NCBI RefSeq assembly: GCF_002259485.1
Contig: NZ_NPGA01000008.1
Location: forward strand, 248,001 to 312,000
Reading direction: 5' to 3'
Length of the DNA: 64,000 nt
Source of the DNA: Rhodococcus sp. 14-1411-2a
Lineage (GTDB): Bacteria; Actinomycetota; Actinomycetes; Mycobacteriales; Mycobacteriaceae
The first letter of the stretch is position 1. Every line of letters starts with the position of its first letter. The notes beneath the pieces were generated by a model, which did no database searches, was not told the origin of the DNA, and was given only the letters and a program-made list of their open reading frames with translations. Position numbers and translations under genes: made by a program. Shown here piece by piece: positions 17,522-26,090 of this stretch.

Positions 17522-18445
17522 GTGGGAAATACTGCTGCAGAACATGACTCGACCAAACCCGTCGTGCTCGTCATCGGGACGACCGGCCAGGTCGGCAAGC
17601 TCATGGTCGAGGAGTTCGACCGCGACCCGGGCAACGTCCAAGTTCGTTATGCCGCACGCAAATCCGAGCAAGTCGACGAGCTGCGCGCGGCCGGACGCGA
17701 CGCGGTTCGCCTGGATCTGGACGACCCGAGCACCTTCGCTCACGCACTGCACGGGGTGGACCGGGTGTATCTTCTCACCGGCTACACCGTAGCGATGTTG
17801 ACCCAGAGCAAGACGCTCGTCGACGCCGCAGTCAAAGCAGGCGTCAGCCACATCGCGCACCAGGGCATATTCGCCAACTGGGATGTCACCGATTCACACT
17901 TCGCGTGGCACCAGCTGATCGAACGCTACATCGAGGAAAGCGGTCTGCAGTGGACTCATCTGCACCCCAACGTGTTCATGGAGGGACTCACGTCGATGAC
18001 CCCGGTGAAGAACGGCTCGATCTCGGTCTACTGGGGCGATCGTAGAGTCGGCTGGATCGCCGCACGTGACATCGCCGCCGTCGCGGCAACCGTACTGAGG
18101 CAAGGTCCCACCCGCCATGGCGGAAAGAACTACTGGCTCTCCACCGAGGTAGCGTCGGGCCCCGAGGTCGCGACAATCCTCTCGGAGGTGCTCGGTACCG
18201 AGATCCGATGCGAGATTCGTGGCCCACAGGATTACGCAGCCGCCATTGCTCAGGGCTCGAAAAACGTCGAGAAGTGGTACGCCGAAGCGGGAGTGGACTT
18301 CACACAACAAGTCATCGACGGACGAATGGGATACATCGGAACCGTCCGGGACGACGTTGAATTCGTCACCGGCCGCCCCTCGATCTCACTGCGGGAGTGG
18401 GCGACCGAAAACCAGGACCGGCTCACAGCTGGCCCCACCGCGTAG
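17522..18445 (+). CDS. NmrA/atypical SDR NAD(P)-binding protein
   Basis: 307 residues from GTG 17522, eight bases after AGAAG; ATG 17507 is an in-frame alternative. N-terminal PVVLVIGTTGQVGKLMVEEF gives the GxxGxxG of atypical SDRs, and RYAARKSEQVDELR the NADP-contact Arg. The Ser-Tyr-Lys triad is absent, as usual in NmrA-like members. TWTHLHPNVFMEG-type sequence (QWTHLHPNVFMEG) and the C-terminal substrate lobe follow. Family members are quinone or imine reductases or redox sensors. It closes the plus-strand redox cluster and is followed by a strong hairpin at 18451-18481. Confidence 0.8.
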   Translation: MGNTAAEHDSTKPVVLVIGTTGQVGKLMVEEFDRDPGNVQVRYAARKSEQVDELRAAGRDAVRLDLDDPSTFAHALHGVDRVYLLTGYTVAMLTQSKTLVDAAVKAGVSHIAHQGIFANWDVTDSHFAWHQLIERYIEESGLQWTHLHPNVFMEGLTSMTPVKNGSISVYWGDRRVGWIAARDIAAVAATVLRQGPTRHGGKNYWLSTEVASGPEVATILSEVLGTEIRCEIRGPQDYAAAIAQGSKNVEKWYAEAGVDFTQQVIDGRMGYIGTVRDDVEFVTGRPSISLREWATENQDRLTAGPTA

Positions 18446-18450
18446 TGTTC

Positions 18451-18481
18451 GAGTCCGGACGAACGGCGGCAATCCGGACTC
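18451..18481 (+). terminator. Rho-independent-like hairpin after the redox cluster
   Basis: Perfect 9-bp stem GAGTCCGGA (18451-18459) and TCCGGACTC (18473-18481) with a 13-base loop, five bases after the NmrA-like stop and in a convergent gap. No U-tract follows, as is common in actinobacteria. Confidence 0.6.
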
Positions 18482-18596
18482 CCGTCCCTCGTTGTCGTTG
18501 TCTTGGTACCGCGCCAGTTCAGCGATGCGGACGCCGAGCGCCGCGTCTTGCTATGTCGAGTCGCCGGACGACTGTAGTTGACCAGGACCGACTGGA

Positions 18597-19544
18597 TCAC
18601 GTGAGCACCTGATCTTCTGGAGGTTCGGTGCGCACGACGGATCGTACGAGTGCGGCCACTGCTGAAACTGCCGGGGCCATGTCGTTCTTTCGTCGCGCAA
18701 GCGACAGCTCCACGGTTTCTGTCGTTGCGAGTGGCTTGTAAACAACTCCGTCGAGGCCGAGATGGCGTACAGGTTCTGGTGCCAGTGCGACACCCAAACC
18801 GGCGGCAACAGACACGACGAGGGTCGCGGTTTCGCTGACTTCGATTGTGTGCGGGGTGAATCCGGCACTTGCGCATGCATCGATTACTCGGCGGTGCATC
18901 GTCGAGCGGGCCTTCGACGGGTGGGTCACGAAAGGTTCGGCCGCGAGATCGGAAAGGTCCACCACGTTTCTTTCGGCCATGGGAGATGAGACGGGAAGTA
19001 CTGCCATGAGCCGCTCCGTCCTCAGTCGCTCGAACACCAGTTCCTGGTCTTCGTCGCTCCCGGGCGATCTATCCCCGAGATGGTGATCGGACACGCGGGG
19101 TCTGACGAGTACCAGGTCGTACACGCCTGCGCTGAGGCCGTCGAGGAGTTGCGGTGTCAACAGCTCGCCGCGTAGCTCGAGATCGATGTCGGGCAGTTGT
19201 TCACGCACGCGGTGCGCAAGCAAGGGTAGGACGTCGTATGTCGCGGTACCGACGAATCCGACCGATACCCGACCTGTGTATCCGCTTGCGAACGCACGCA
19301 TGTCAGCCTTCGCGTGCTTGAGCGAGTCGATGATCCGTCGCGCATGCTCGGCGAAGCGAGTTCCCGCTTCGGTGATGACAACTCGCCGTGTCGACCGATC
19401 GAACAGGCGAACTCCCAACTCGGCTTCGAGCTGAATGATGTGCTGCGAGAGAGCTGGCTGAGCGATGTGACTGCGCTTGGCAGCCCTGCCGTAATGCTGT
19501 TCGTCGGCGAGCGTGAGGAACAGCTGCAGAACTCGTGGATCCAT
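18597..19544 (-). CDS. LysR-family regulator of the thiolase/CoA-transferase operon
   Basis: 315 residues from ATG 19544 (MDPRVLQLF), the position where LysR proteins normally begin; TTG 19574 or ATG 19553 would only add residues. HTH: QLFLTLADEQHYGRAAKRSH, then IAQPALSQHIIQLEAELGVR, LFDRSTRRVVIT. The effector domain follows (YTGRVSVGFVGTATYDVLP onward). It is divergent from the 3-oxoadipate genes, and an ATTA-N11-TAAT box lies in the gap, so it most likely activates them, as PcaQ/CatR-type regulators do. The inducer is not known; hydroxyquinol-derived 3-oxoadipate or maleylacetate are candidates. Confidence 0.88.
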   Translation of the reverse strand: MDPRVLQLFLTLADEQHYGRAAKRSHIAQPALSQHIIQLEAELGVRLFDRSTRRVVITEAGTRFAEHARRIIDSLKHAKADMRAFASGYTGRVSVGFVGTATYDVLPLLAHRVREQLPDIDLELRGELLTPQLLDGLSAGVYDLVLVRPRVSDHHLGDRSPGSDEDQELVFERLRTERLMAVLPVSSPMAERNVVDLSDLAAEPFVTHPSKARSTMHRRVIDACASAGFTPHTIEVSETATLVVSVAAGLGVALAPEPVRHLGLDGVVYKPLATTETVELSLARRKNDMAPAVSAVAALVRSVVRTEPPEDQVLT

Positions 19545-19583
19545 ACAGGCCATGTTATAAAGATTTTCACTCAATCAAGAGAT

Positions 19584-19602
19584 ATTAGGTCTTGGACATA
19601 AT
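19584..19602. promoter_or_regulatory. LysR-type box ATTA-N11-TAAT
   Basis: ATTA (19584-19587) and TAAT (19599-19602) flank exactly 11 bases in the 84-base divergent gap between the LysR gene and the thiolase. This is the classical T-N11-A dyad bound by LysR proteins. Confidence 0.6.
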
Positions 19603-19628
19603 CAGTCCTGCGGTCCTACCGTGAGCGG

Positions 19629-20822
19629 GTGACCAAGTCCTCGTTTGTCTATTCCGCCATCCGAACCCCGTTCGGACGTTTCGGGGGTTCGCTGTCTGCG
19701 CACCGCCCCGACGATCTCGCAGCCTCGGTGCTCCGCGCGGTCGTCGCGAATGCTCCTGCCCTGACTCCGGATTCGATCGACGACGTCGTGTGGGGGTGCG
19801 CCAACCAAGCCGGTGAAGACAACCGGAATGTCGGCCGCATGGCAGTCCTCCTGGCCGGGCTACCGACGAGCGTTCCGGCCACGACCGTCAACCGCTTGTG
19901 CGGTTCCTCGCTCGACGCCGTGATCATCGGTTCGCGAGCCATCGATGCAGGGGATGCCGACGTGATCGTCGCCGGCGGCGTCGAATCGATGACTCGTGCG
20001 CCGTGGGTACTTCCCAAACCGACACGCGCGTTTCCCGCCGGCAATACGACCGCGGTCTCGACCACGTTGGGATGGCGCCTGGTGAACGAGCTCATGCCCG
20101 CGGAATGGACGGTCTCTCTGGGCGAGTGCAACGAACAGCTCGCCGACCGGTTCGGCATCTCGCGGGAGCGGCAGGACGAGTTCGCTGCACGGTCGCATCA
20201 GCTCGCTCACCAGGCATGGGAATCAGGTTTCTACGATGACATCGTGTTGCCGGTCGACGGACTCACCCGCGATGAGAGCATCCGTGCAAATTCGACCGTC
20301 GACACCCTCTCGGCACTCAAGCCTTCGTTTCGTTCGGAGGGGACGATCACCGCGGGTAACGCCTCACCTCTCAATGACGGTGCCTCCGCGCTACTGATGG
20401 GCTCCGAGCACGTCGATTTGGGAATCGACCCGCTGGTGCGTATTGCCGGACGGGCGGCGCATGCCGGCGACCCACCCGAGTTCGGGTTCGCGCCGGTACT
20501 CGCGGCCGGCCGGGCCCTCGCCCGCGCAGGAATCACCTGGTCCGATGTGGGAGCGGTCGAACTGAACGAAGCATTTGCGGTGCAGTCGATCGCGTGCGTC
20601 GACGCCTGGCTCACAGAAGGCCTTGCAGACCGCGAACTGGTCAATTCCAAGGGTGGAGCAATCGCCATCGGCCATCCACTCGGAGCCTCCGGTGCGCGCC
20701 TCATCGGCACTCTTGCGCACCGACTGATCGAGTCCCGCGAACGGTGGGGCGTCGCCGCAATCTGCATCGGTGTCGGACAAGCACTCGCTGTCGTCGTCGA
20801 GAACGTCCGCGAGGTGCATTGA
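19629..20822 (+). CDS. pcaF: 3-oxoadipyl-CoA/acetyl-CoA thiolase
   Basis: 397 residues from GTG 19629. Thiolase with the acylated Cys91 in VNRLCGSSLDAV, the GGVESMTRAPWVLPKP signature, GECNEQLADRFGISRERQDE, GGAIAIGHPLGASGAR and the second Cys near the end in CIGVGQALAV (usually CxGGG or CIGGGQ; here V replaces one G). The REST pattern matches beta-ketoadipyl-CoA thiolases better than biosynthetic ones. It cleaves 3-oxoadipyl-CoA to acetyl-CoA and succinyl-CoA. First of three genes joined by overlapping codons with the CoA-transferase subunits; together with the dioxygenase and reductase at 24-26 kb it completes hydroxyquinol breakdown. Confidence 0.87.
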   Translation: MTKSSFVYSAIRTPFGRFGGSLSAHRPDDLAASVLRAVVANAPALTPDSIDDVVWGCANQAGEDNRNVGRMAVLLAGLPTSVPATTVNRLCGSSLDAVIIGSRAIDAGDADVIVAGGVESMTRAPWVLPKPTRAFPAGNTTAVSTTLGWRLVNELMPAEWTVSLGECNEQLADRFGISRERQDEFAARSHQLAHQAWESGFYDDIVLPVDGLTRDESIRANSTVDTLSALKPSFRSEGTITAGNASPLNDGASALLMGSEHVDLGIDPLVRIAGRAAHAGDPPEFGFAPVLAAGRALARAGITWSDVGAVELNEAFAVQSIACVDAWLTEGLADRELVNSKGGAIAIGHPLGASGARLIGTLAHRLIESRERWGVAAICIGVGQALAVVVENVREVH

Positions 20823-21478
20823 TGGTCGACATCTGCGCGTCCACGGCCGAAGCCGTCCGCAACATCACCGACGGCAGCACCGTCTTGATCGGCGGGTTCG
20901 GAATGGCAGGTATGCCGGTCCAACTCATCGACTCCTTGATAGACCAGGGCGCGGGCGACCTGACGGTGGTCTCGAACAACGCAGGCAACGGCGATACCGG
21001 GCTCGCAGCTCTCCTCGCTGCCCGGCGCGTCCGGAAGGTGATCTGTTCGTTTCCGCGGCAATCCGATTCATGGGTGTTCGACGGGCTCTACCGCGCCGGC
21101 GACATACAGCTCGAGGTGGTCCCTCAGGGAACGTTGGCCGAGCGGTTACGCGCAGCAGGTGCCGGGATCGGTGCGTTCTACTGCCCCACCGCCGTAGGCA
21201 CCCCACTGGCCGAGGGCAAAGAGCAGCGCGAGATCGATGGCCGCACATACATTCTCGAATACCCACTGTCGGCAGATGTCGCCCTCATCGGTGCGTATCG
21301 ATCCGACGAAATGGGAAACTTGCTGTACCGCAAGACCGCGCGCAATTTCGGTCCGGTCATGGCCACAGCTGCTCGCACCACCATCGCCCAGGTAAGCGAG
21401 ATCGTTCCTACAGGCACATTGGACCCGGAAAGTGTTGTCACGCCCAGCATCTACATCGACAAGGTGGTCGCAGTATGA
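20822..21478 (+). CDS. pcaI: 3-oxoacid CoA-transferase subunit A
   Basis: 218 residues, ATG overlapping the thiolase stop (TGATG). Class I CoA-transferase alpha subunit: GGFGMAGMPVQLIDSLIDQG, VSNNAGNGDTGLAALLAARR, CSFPRQSDS, GAFYCPTAVGTPLAEGKEQR and EIDGRTYILEYPLSADVALI. It pairs with the next gene to move CoA from succinyl-CoA to 3-oxoadipate. Size and motifs match PcaI/ScoA; assignment to 3-oxoadipate rather than acetoacetate rests on the neighbouring thiolase and on the maleylacetate reductase 2 kb away. Confidence 0.87.
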   Translation: MVDICASTAEAVRNITDGSTVLIGGFGMAGMPVQLIDSLIDQGAGDLTVVSNNAGNGDTGLAALLAARRVRKVICSFPRQSDSWVFDGLYRAGDIQLEVVPQGTLAERLRAAGAGIGAFYCPTAVGTPLAEGKEQREIDGRTYILEYPLSADVALIGAYRSDEMGNLLYRKTARNFGPVMATAARTTIAQVSEIVPTGTLDPESVVTPSIYIDKVVAV

Positions 21479-22116
21479 CCGGTCCACTGACCAAAACTCA
21501 GATGGCCGCACTCGTGGCATCGGATATAGCACCGGGATCGTTCGTCAATCTCGGGATCGGGTTGCCCACGACTGTCGCGGACCATCTGTCGACCGAATCT
21601 GGCATCATCCTGCACACCGAGAACGGGATGCTGAACATGGGGCCGGCGGCCACCGGGGACGAGATCGACCCCGACCTCACCAATGCCGGCAAGGCACCCG
21701 TGACCGAACTTCCAGGCGCGGCCTACTTCCATCACGCCGATTCGTTCGCCATGATGCGCGGAGGCCATCTCGACGTGTGTGTGCTCGGAGCATTCCAAGT
21801 CTCCGCAACCGGTGACCTCGCCAACTGGCATACCGGTGCACCTGATGCGATTCCGGCTGTGGGCGGGGCGATGGATCTTGCGATCGGTGCCAAAGAGGTG
21901 TTCGTCATGATGACGTTGTTCGCAAAGGACGGAAGCCCCAAGCTCGTACCACGGTGCACCTATCCGCTCACCGGCGTCGGATGTGTCTCACGTATCTACA
22001 CCGACCTCGCAGTGTTCGACATCAGTACCTCCGGGATCACCGTCCGGGACACCTTCGGCATCACACGGGCAGAACTTTCCGAACGCCTCGAGGTGCCGGT
22101 ACTCACCTCCCATTGA
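21475..22116 (+). CDS. pcaJ: 3-oxoacid CoA-transferase subunit B
   Basis: 213 residues, ATGA overlap with subunit A. Beta subunit with the catalytic glutamate E49 in HTENGML, which forms the glutamyl-CoA thioester, plus NLGIGLPTTVADHL, GGAMDLAIGAKEVFVMMTLF and KLVPRCTYPLTGVGCVSRIY. It ends before a bidirectional hairpin at 22132-22165. Together with subunit A and the thiolase this is a complete 3-oxoadipate to central metabolism set under the LysR gene. Confidence 0.88.
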   Translation: MTGPLTKTQMAALVASDIAPGSFVNLGIGLPTTVADHLSTESGIILHTENGMLNMGPAATGDEIDPDLTNAGKAPVTELPGAAYFHHADSFAMMRGGHLDVCVLGAFQVSATGDLANWHTGAPDAIPAVGGAMDLAIGAKEVFVMMTLFAKDGSPKLVPRCTYPLTGVGCVSRIYTDLAVFDISTSGITVRDTFGITRAELSERLEVPVLTSH

Positions 22117-22131
22117 CGCGACACCCGATCT

Positions 22132-22165
22132 CCTGGCAGGGGCGGTCACCCACACCCCCGCCAGG
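22132..22165. terminator. Bidirectional terminator hairpin
   Basis: CCTGGCaGGGG at 22132-22142 pairs with CCCCcGCCAGG at 22155-22165 with one mismatch and a 12-base loop. It lies between the convergent ends of the CoA-transferase operon and the long minus-strand hydroxyquinol operon. Confidence 0.65.
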
Positions 22166-22226
22166 CAGATCACCCGCGTTCTCACGACCCGTGGCTTTGC
22201 GCTCGATCCATATATGCGGAACGGGC

Positions 22227-23021
22227 TCAGACGATGCTTCCGATCGAGCCACCGTCGACGCCGTACACACTCGAGGTGACGTAGGACGCGAGATCCGAGG
22301 CGAGGAAGACGACCACATTGGCCACCTCGTGGGGTTCTCCGATCCGGCCCAGCGGGAGGTTTCGGGCTTGCATCTCCGCGGTAATGGATTCCTCGCGGGG
22401 CACTGCGTGAATCGCGGCGAAAGTATCTGCAAGTCCGCCGGGCATCGACCACATGGGTGACATGGTCGCGCCGGCGGCGACCGCGTTGACGCGAATGTAG
22501 GGTCCTTCGGATTTGGCCAGCGATGTGGTGAAAGACAGGATGGCGGCTTTGGACGCCGCGTAGTCCGGCCCACCCACGATCGGCTGCCGACCGAGGTCGG
22601 AGGCATTGTTCACAATGACACCGGCCCGCTGGGCGCGCATGCGCGGAAGCAGATGGGTGGCAGCGCGGACCTGACTGAGAAAGTTCAGTTCGAGGGTGCG
22701 CGACCAATCACCGTCGGTGAGGGTATCGAACAGTCCCAAGCTTCCAGCTCCGACATTGTTGAACAGAACATCGACGTGGCCGTCGTACGGAGCCAGCGCC
22801 TCGTCGAGTCCGGTGGTGACGCCGTCGAGCGTGATCAGGTCGGCCACGGCAATGCTTGCCTCGGTCGGAAGCTCTGCAGCAAGCTGTGTCAATCCGTTTT
22901 CGTCGCGGTCGACGAGGGCAAGTTTTGCGCCCTCGGCAGCGAACGCGCGAGCGCTGGCTGCGCCGATGCCCGATGCGGCTCCGGTGATGACGACGACCTT
23001 GTCGCGAAGGTTGGTGTCCAT
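22227..23021 (-). CDS. Short-chain dehydrogenase/reductase (last gene of the hydroxyquinol operon)
   Basis: 264 residues. Cofactor loop TGAASGIG (14-21), Asp in LALVDRDE for NAD binding, NNVGAG in place of NNAG, catalytic Ser in VNNASDLGRQ and Y-x-x-x-K as YAASK. The C-terminus has the fixed VYGVDGGS cofactor end. It probably oxidises or reduces a ring or side-chain hydroxyl of the imported substrate. It follows the medium-chain dehydrogenase by 50 bases and is the last gene before the terminator at 22132. Confidence 0.87.
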   Translation of the reverse strand: MDTNLRDKVVVITGAASGIGAASARAFAAEGAKLALVDRDENGLTQLAAELPTEASIAVADLITLDGVTTGLDEALAPYDGHVDVLFNNVGAGSLGLFDTLTDGDWSRTLELNFLSQVRAATHLLPRMRAQRAGVIVNNASDLGRQPIVGGPDYAASKAAILSFTTSLAKSEGPYIRVNAVAAGATMSPMWSMPGGLADTFAAIHAVPREESITAEMQARNLPLGRIGEPHEVANVVVFLASDLASYVTSSVYGVDGGSIGSIV

Positions 23022-23071
23022 CGTGGTCTGCTTTCTTCGGTGTGGGTCTGCTCGGGTGGTTCGGTACGAGG

Positions 23072-24148
23072 TCAGGCAGTGACGGGTGGTGCGCTCAGGC
23101 CATCGAAGGTATCGGGGGCCAGCATCACCTTGACGTTCGTTGCGGTGTCCTGCGCGGCGTCGAGCGCTTCCACGCCGCGCGAAAGTGGGTAGATTGCGGA
23201 CACGATCGAGGAGAGGTCGAGTCCGCTGTTGTGCACGTAGCGGATGGCAGACGGCCAGATGGCCGCGGGAGCACCGACGGAGGTGCGGACGAGAAGGTTG
23301 CGCTCCTGAATGAGGCCGAGTCGGGCCGGAACCGATGTGGCCGGAGAGATCCCCATCAGAATCACTCGCCCACCGTCGCCCGCTCCCTCGAGCGAATTCG
23401 CCTGCGCATAAGGGTTTCCGGATGCTTCGATGACGAGGTCTGCGTGCGGGCGCCCGTCGATGGTTTCGGCCAGATCGGGCACCGAACCGTCACGAGGGTC
23501 GAGTGCTCCGGCGGCGCCGAGCTCGAGCGCACGCTCGCGCCGCACGGGGCTCGGGTCGAACACGATAACCTGCGCACCGGCGTGATGGCACTGTAGGAGA
23601 GCGTTGAGTCCGATTGCCCCGAGGCCGTGGATGTGCACGGTGTCTGCTGCGCTGACACCGCTGGCGGTAGTCGCCAACGCTTGCCGGACGCAGGCGAACG
23701 GTTCGATGACTGCCGCGGTGAGCAGGCTGGTGTTCTCGGGGACGTGGAAGCACAGATCCGCTGGGACGGTGAAGGTTTCGGATGCTGCCCCGTCGTGGGT
23801 GACACCGAACCAGTCGTTTCCGCCGAGGTGCCCGTGTCCGAGCACTCGATCACCGGGGCGGAACGCGGTGACTTCGCGGCCCACCGATTCGACGGTGCCG
23901 GACCATTCGTGGCCGAGCGAGTGGGGGTAATTGATGCGGAAGTTAGCCGGCATGCGCCCGTGCAGGATTTCGGAGTCGGTTCCGCAGATCCCGACGAACG
24001 CAAGGCGTACGACAAGGTCGGTGGGTCCGGCCGGGGTCGGAGGGCGGTGGTGGACGAAGGGGGTTACCGAACCGTCGATGTGATCGACACTCAGCGTCAA
24101 CGAGGTTGCGCTCGAAGCCGGTTCGGCGACGGATGTGGGTGTGGTCAT
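23072..24148 (-). CDS. Zinc-dependent medium-chain (sorbitol/threonine-type) dehydrogenase
   Basis: 358 residues from ATG 24148 (ATGA overlap with maleylacetate reductase). Catalytic zinc ligands are visible as Cys in FVGICGTDSEILHG and His-Glu in LGHEWSG. The structural four-Cys zinc loop is missing, and the segment there reads GHGHLGGNDWFGVTHDG. Rossmann part: VHIHGLGAIGLNALLQCHHA. These features fit the polyol dehydrogenase branch more than simple alcohol dehydrogenases. A polyol oxidation step inside an operon that also carries a sugar-type importer and hydroxyquinol dioxygenase is the notable point. Confidence 0.85.
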   Translation of the reverse strand: MTTPTSVAEPASSATSLTLSVDHIDGSVTPFVHHRPPTPAGPTDLVVRLAFVGICGTDSEILHGRMPANFRINYPHSLGHEWSGTVESVGREVTAFRPGDRVLGHGHLGGNDWFGVTHDGAASETFTVPADLCFHVPENTSLLTAAVIEPFACVRQALATTASGVSAADTVHIHGLGAIGLNALLQCHHAGAQVIVFDPSPVRRERALELGAAGALDPRDGSVPDLAETIDGRPHADLVIEASGNPYAQANSLEGAGDGGRVILMGISPATSVPARLGLIQERNLLVRTSVGAPAAIWPSAIRYVHNSGLDLSSIVSAIYPLSRGVEALDAAQDTATNVKVMLAPDTFDGLSAPPVTA

Positions 24149-25215
24149 CGAAGTACCTCGATCGGTTCGGTGCCGGCCCACGCGGCCGACAGCAGGGCGA
24201 CGAGGTCGGACTCGGTGACCTCGCGGGGATTGCTGTACGGAGTGTTCAGTGCTTGTTCGATGACGTCTTTCAGTCCGGACTCGGGCATGCCGATCTCGGC
24301 AAGAGACGATGGGACGCCCAGGGTTCGGGCTGTGCGGGACACGGCGAGTGCAGGGTCGGAGGACCCGGTTGCTCGTTGAAGTGCCATGAGCGCAGCCGGT
24401 GCCGCGGTGAGATTGAATGCCATGACGTAGGGCAGAACGATGGCGTGTGTGTCGGCGTGCGGGAGGTCGAACGTTCCGCCGAGGATGTGGCAGAGCTTGT
24501 GATGCAGCCCCATCGTGGTGGCACCGAGAGCAGCTCCGCACAACCACGCGGCGTACAGCGCGTCGGAGCGTGCCTCGATGTCCGCCGGGTCGGCTGCGAT
24601 CGCGGGCAACGCGGTCAGCATCTTCTGCACGCCCTCTTCGGCCATCAGGGAGATGATCGGTGAGGCGTCGGGTGCATACAGTGCTTCGACGGAGTGCGCT
24701 AGTGCGTTGAGTCCGCTGGTGATCGAGACGTTCACCGGGAGTCCGACGGTGAGGTCGGGGTCGTAGACCACGGTACGGGGCAATACGCGTCGGTCGCGGC
24801 CGGTGCGTTTGACACCGCCGTCGGTGATACCCCAGATCGGTGTCATCTCCGAGCCCGCATAGGTCGTGGGAACCGCGATGATCGGCAGATCCGTCTTCAG
24901 TGCGATTGCCTTGCCGAGGCCGGTGGTCGAGCCCCCGCCGGGACAGATCACGGCGTCGGCACCGGCCCGCGAGATGTAGGCGACAGCTTCGTCGGCAATG
25001 GCTGCTGGCACATGCATCGCTGCGTGCGGGTACACCCCGGCACCTGCGTCACCGAGAAGCTTGTTGACCTGCTCCCCCAAGTCTTCCTGCTGTGGGGTGG
25101 TGATGACCACTGCTTTCGATACACCGAGGGCGTCGAGCTCATCGGAAAGGTGCTGCAGTGAACCGACACCGAAGCGAACCCGCATCGGCAGTGCGTCGTA
25201 GATGAATGGCTCCAT
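24145..25215 (-). CDS. Maleylacetate reductase (iron-containing ADH family)
   Basis: 356 residues; the start overlaps the dioxygenase stop (TGATG). Group III Fe-ADH fold: PGGGSTTGLGKAIALKTDLP at 92-111, PTTYAGSEMTPIWG at 116-129, HSVEALYAPDASP, and the metal-site region GLHHKLCHILGGTFDLPHADTHA-like (HHKLCHILGG, then LPHADTHA). These are the hallmarks of maleylacetate reductases, which reduce maleylacetate to 3-oxoadipate with NADH. Its placement directly after a hydroxyquinol-type dioxygenase fixes the assignment. Product feeds the CoA-transferase at 20822-22116. Confidence 0.92.
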   Translation of the reverse strand: MEPFIYDALPMRVRFGVGSLQHLSDELDALGVSKAVVITTPQQEDLGEQVNKLLGDAGAGVYPHAAMHVPAAIADEAVAYISRAGADAVICPGGGSTTGLGKAIALKTDLPIIAVPTTYAGSEMTPIWGITDGGVKRTGRDRRVLPRTVVYDPDLTVGLPVNVSITSGLNALAHSVEALYAPDASPIISLMAEEGVQKMLTALPAIAADPADIEARSDALYAAWLCGAALGATTMGLHHKLCHILGGTFDLPHADTHAIVLPYVMAFNLTAAPAALMALQRATGSSDPALAVSRTARTLGVPSSLAEIGMPESGLKDVIEQALNTPYSNPREVTESDLVALLSAAWAGTEPIEVLR

Positions 25216-26090
25216 CAGAGCTGATCACCGCTTTCCTTATGCAAAATGATGTCGATCTCGGCTTCGACAAAGTCCTCCGTGACTCCGCACGGGTTGTCGC
25301 TGCCCGCGGGGCGGGGCACGAAGTCCCGCACCAAGGAGTCCTTGACCGCGAAGACGGCGTCCGAATCGAGGTACTGGCTGTTGTTGACGAAGATGTGGGT
25401 GGTCAGTTCGCGGTACCCGGGGGCGGTGACGATGAAGTGAATATGGGCCGGACGGTAGGCATGCCGGCTGGTAGCGGCGAGGAGCTCACCCACGGGTCCG
25501 TCCGTAGGTATCGGGTAATGCGAGGGAACGACCGAGGTGAAGCGAAAGCGTCCGTCGTCGTCGGCGGTGAACAGTCCTCGCCCGTTGCCACGCAGCTGTA
25601 CGCCGGGTTGCTGCACGTCGTAGAAGCCGTGTGCGTCCGCCTGCCACACATCGACGACGGCTCCGGGGACCGGGTGGCCGTGCGCATCGAGGATCGCACC
25701 GTGTACGACGCAGGACTGCCCGTCGCTCTGCGGTGAAATGTTCTCTCCCAGAGCGCGCGCGGGAGAGTCGATCATGTGGAACGGGCCCAACACGGTCGAG
25801 TCGGTGGCGTCCGGTGTTTCGACGTCGTTGAGTGTCTCGACGAGCATGGACACTCCGAGAACATCGGAAAGCAGGATGAATTCCTGCCGGACGTCGTCGC
25901 ACTTCTGCCCGGTGCGGGTGAGGAAGTCGATGGCCTTCTCCCACTCGTCGTAGGACAGATCGACGTCGTTGACGAAGGCGTGCAGGTGGTGAGTTAATCG
26001 TTCGAGGATGTGTTTGAGCCGTGGATCGGCGGTTCCGCCGAAACTGTCGTGGACCAAGCCGGTGAGGGCATCGGTTGTCTTGTCCGTCAT
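25215..26090 (-). CDS. Hydroxyquinol 1,2-dioxygenase (intradiol)
   Basis: 291 residues from ATG 26090 (ATGA overlap with the NTF2-like gene). N-terminal linker helices (LTHHLHAFVNDVDLSYDEWE) are followed by the intradiol catalytic domain. The non-haem Fe(III) ligands are visible: Y157 (AHGFYD), Y192 (PSHYPIP), H216 and H218 (RPAHIHF). LGPFHMIDSP and the short active-site loop are typical of hydroxyquinol rather than catechol dioxygenases. It opens 1,2,4-trihydroxybenzene between C1 and C2 to give maleylacetate, the substrate of the next gene. No phenol or resorcinol hydroxylase is found nearby to supply its substrate. Confidence 0.92.
   Translation of the reverse strand: MTDKTTDALTGLVHDSFGGTADPRLKHILERLTHHLHAFVNDVDLSYDEWEKAIDFLTRTGQKCDDVRQEFILLSDVLGVSMLVETLNDVETPDATDSTVLGPFHMIDSPARALGENISPQSDGQSCVVHGAILDAHGHPVPGAVVDVWQADAHGFYDVQQPGVQLRGNGRGLFTADDDGRFRFTSVVPSHYPIPTDGPVGELLAATSRHAYRPAHIHFIVTAPGYRELTTHIFVNNSQYLDSDAVFAVKDSLVRDFVPRPAGSDNPCGVTEDFVEAEIDIILHKESGDQL

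Noticed and set aside
24148..24547. Upstream extension of the zinc-dependent dehydrogenase to 491 codons
   Set aside because: The extra N-terminus overlaps maleylacetate reductase in another frame; ATG 24148 with ATGA overlap starts the standard family length.
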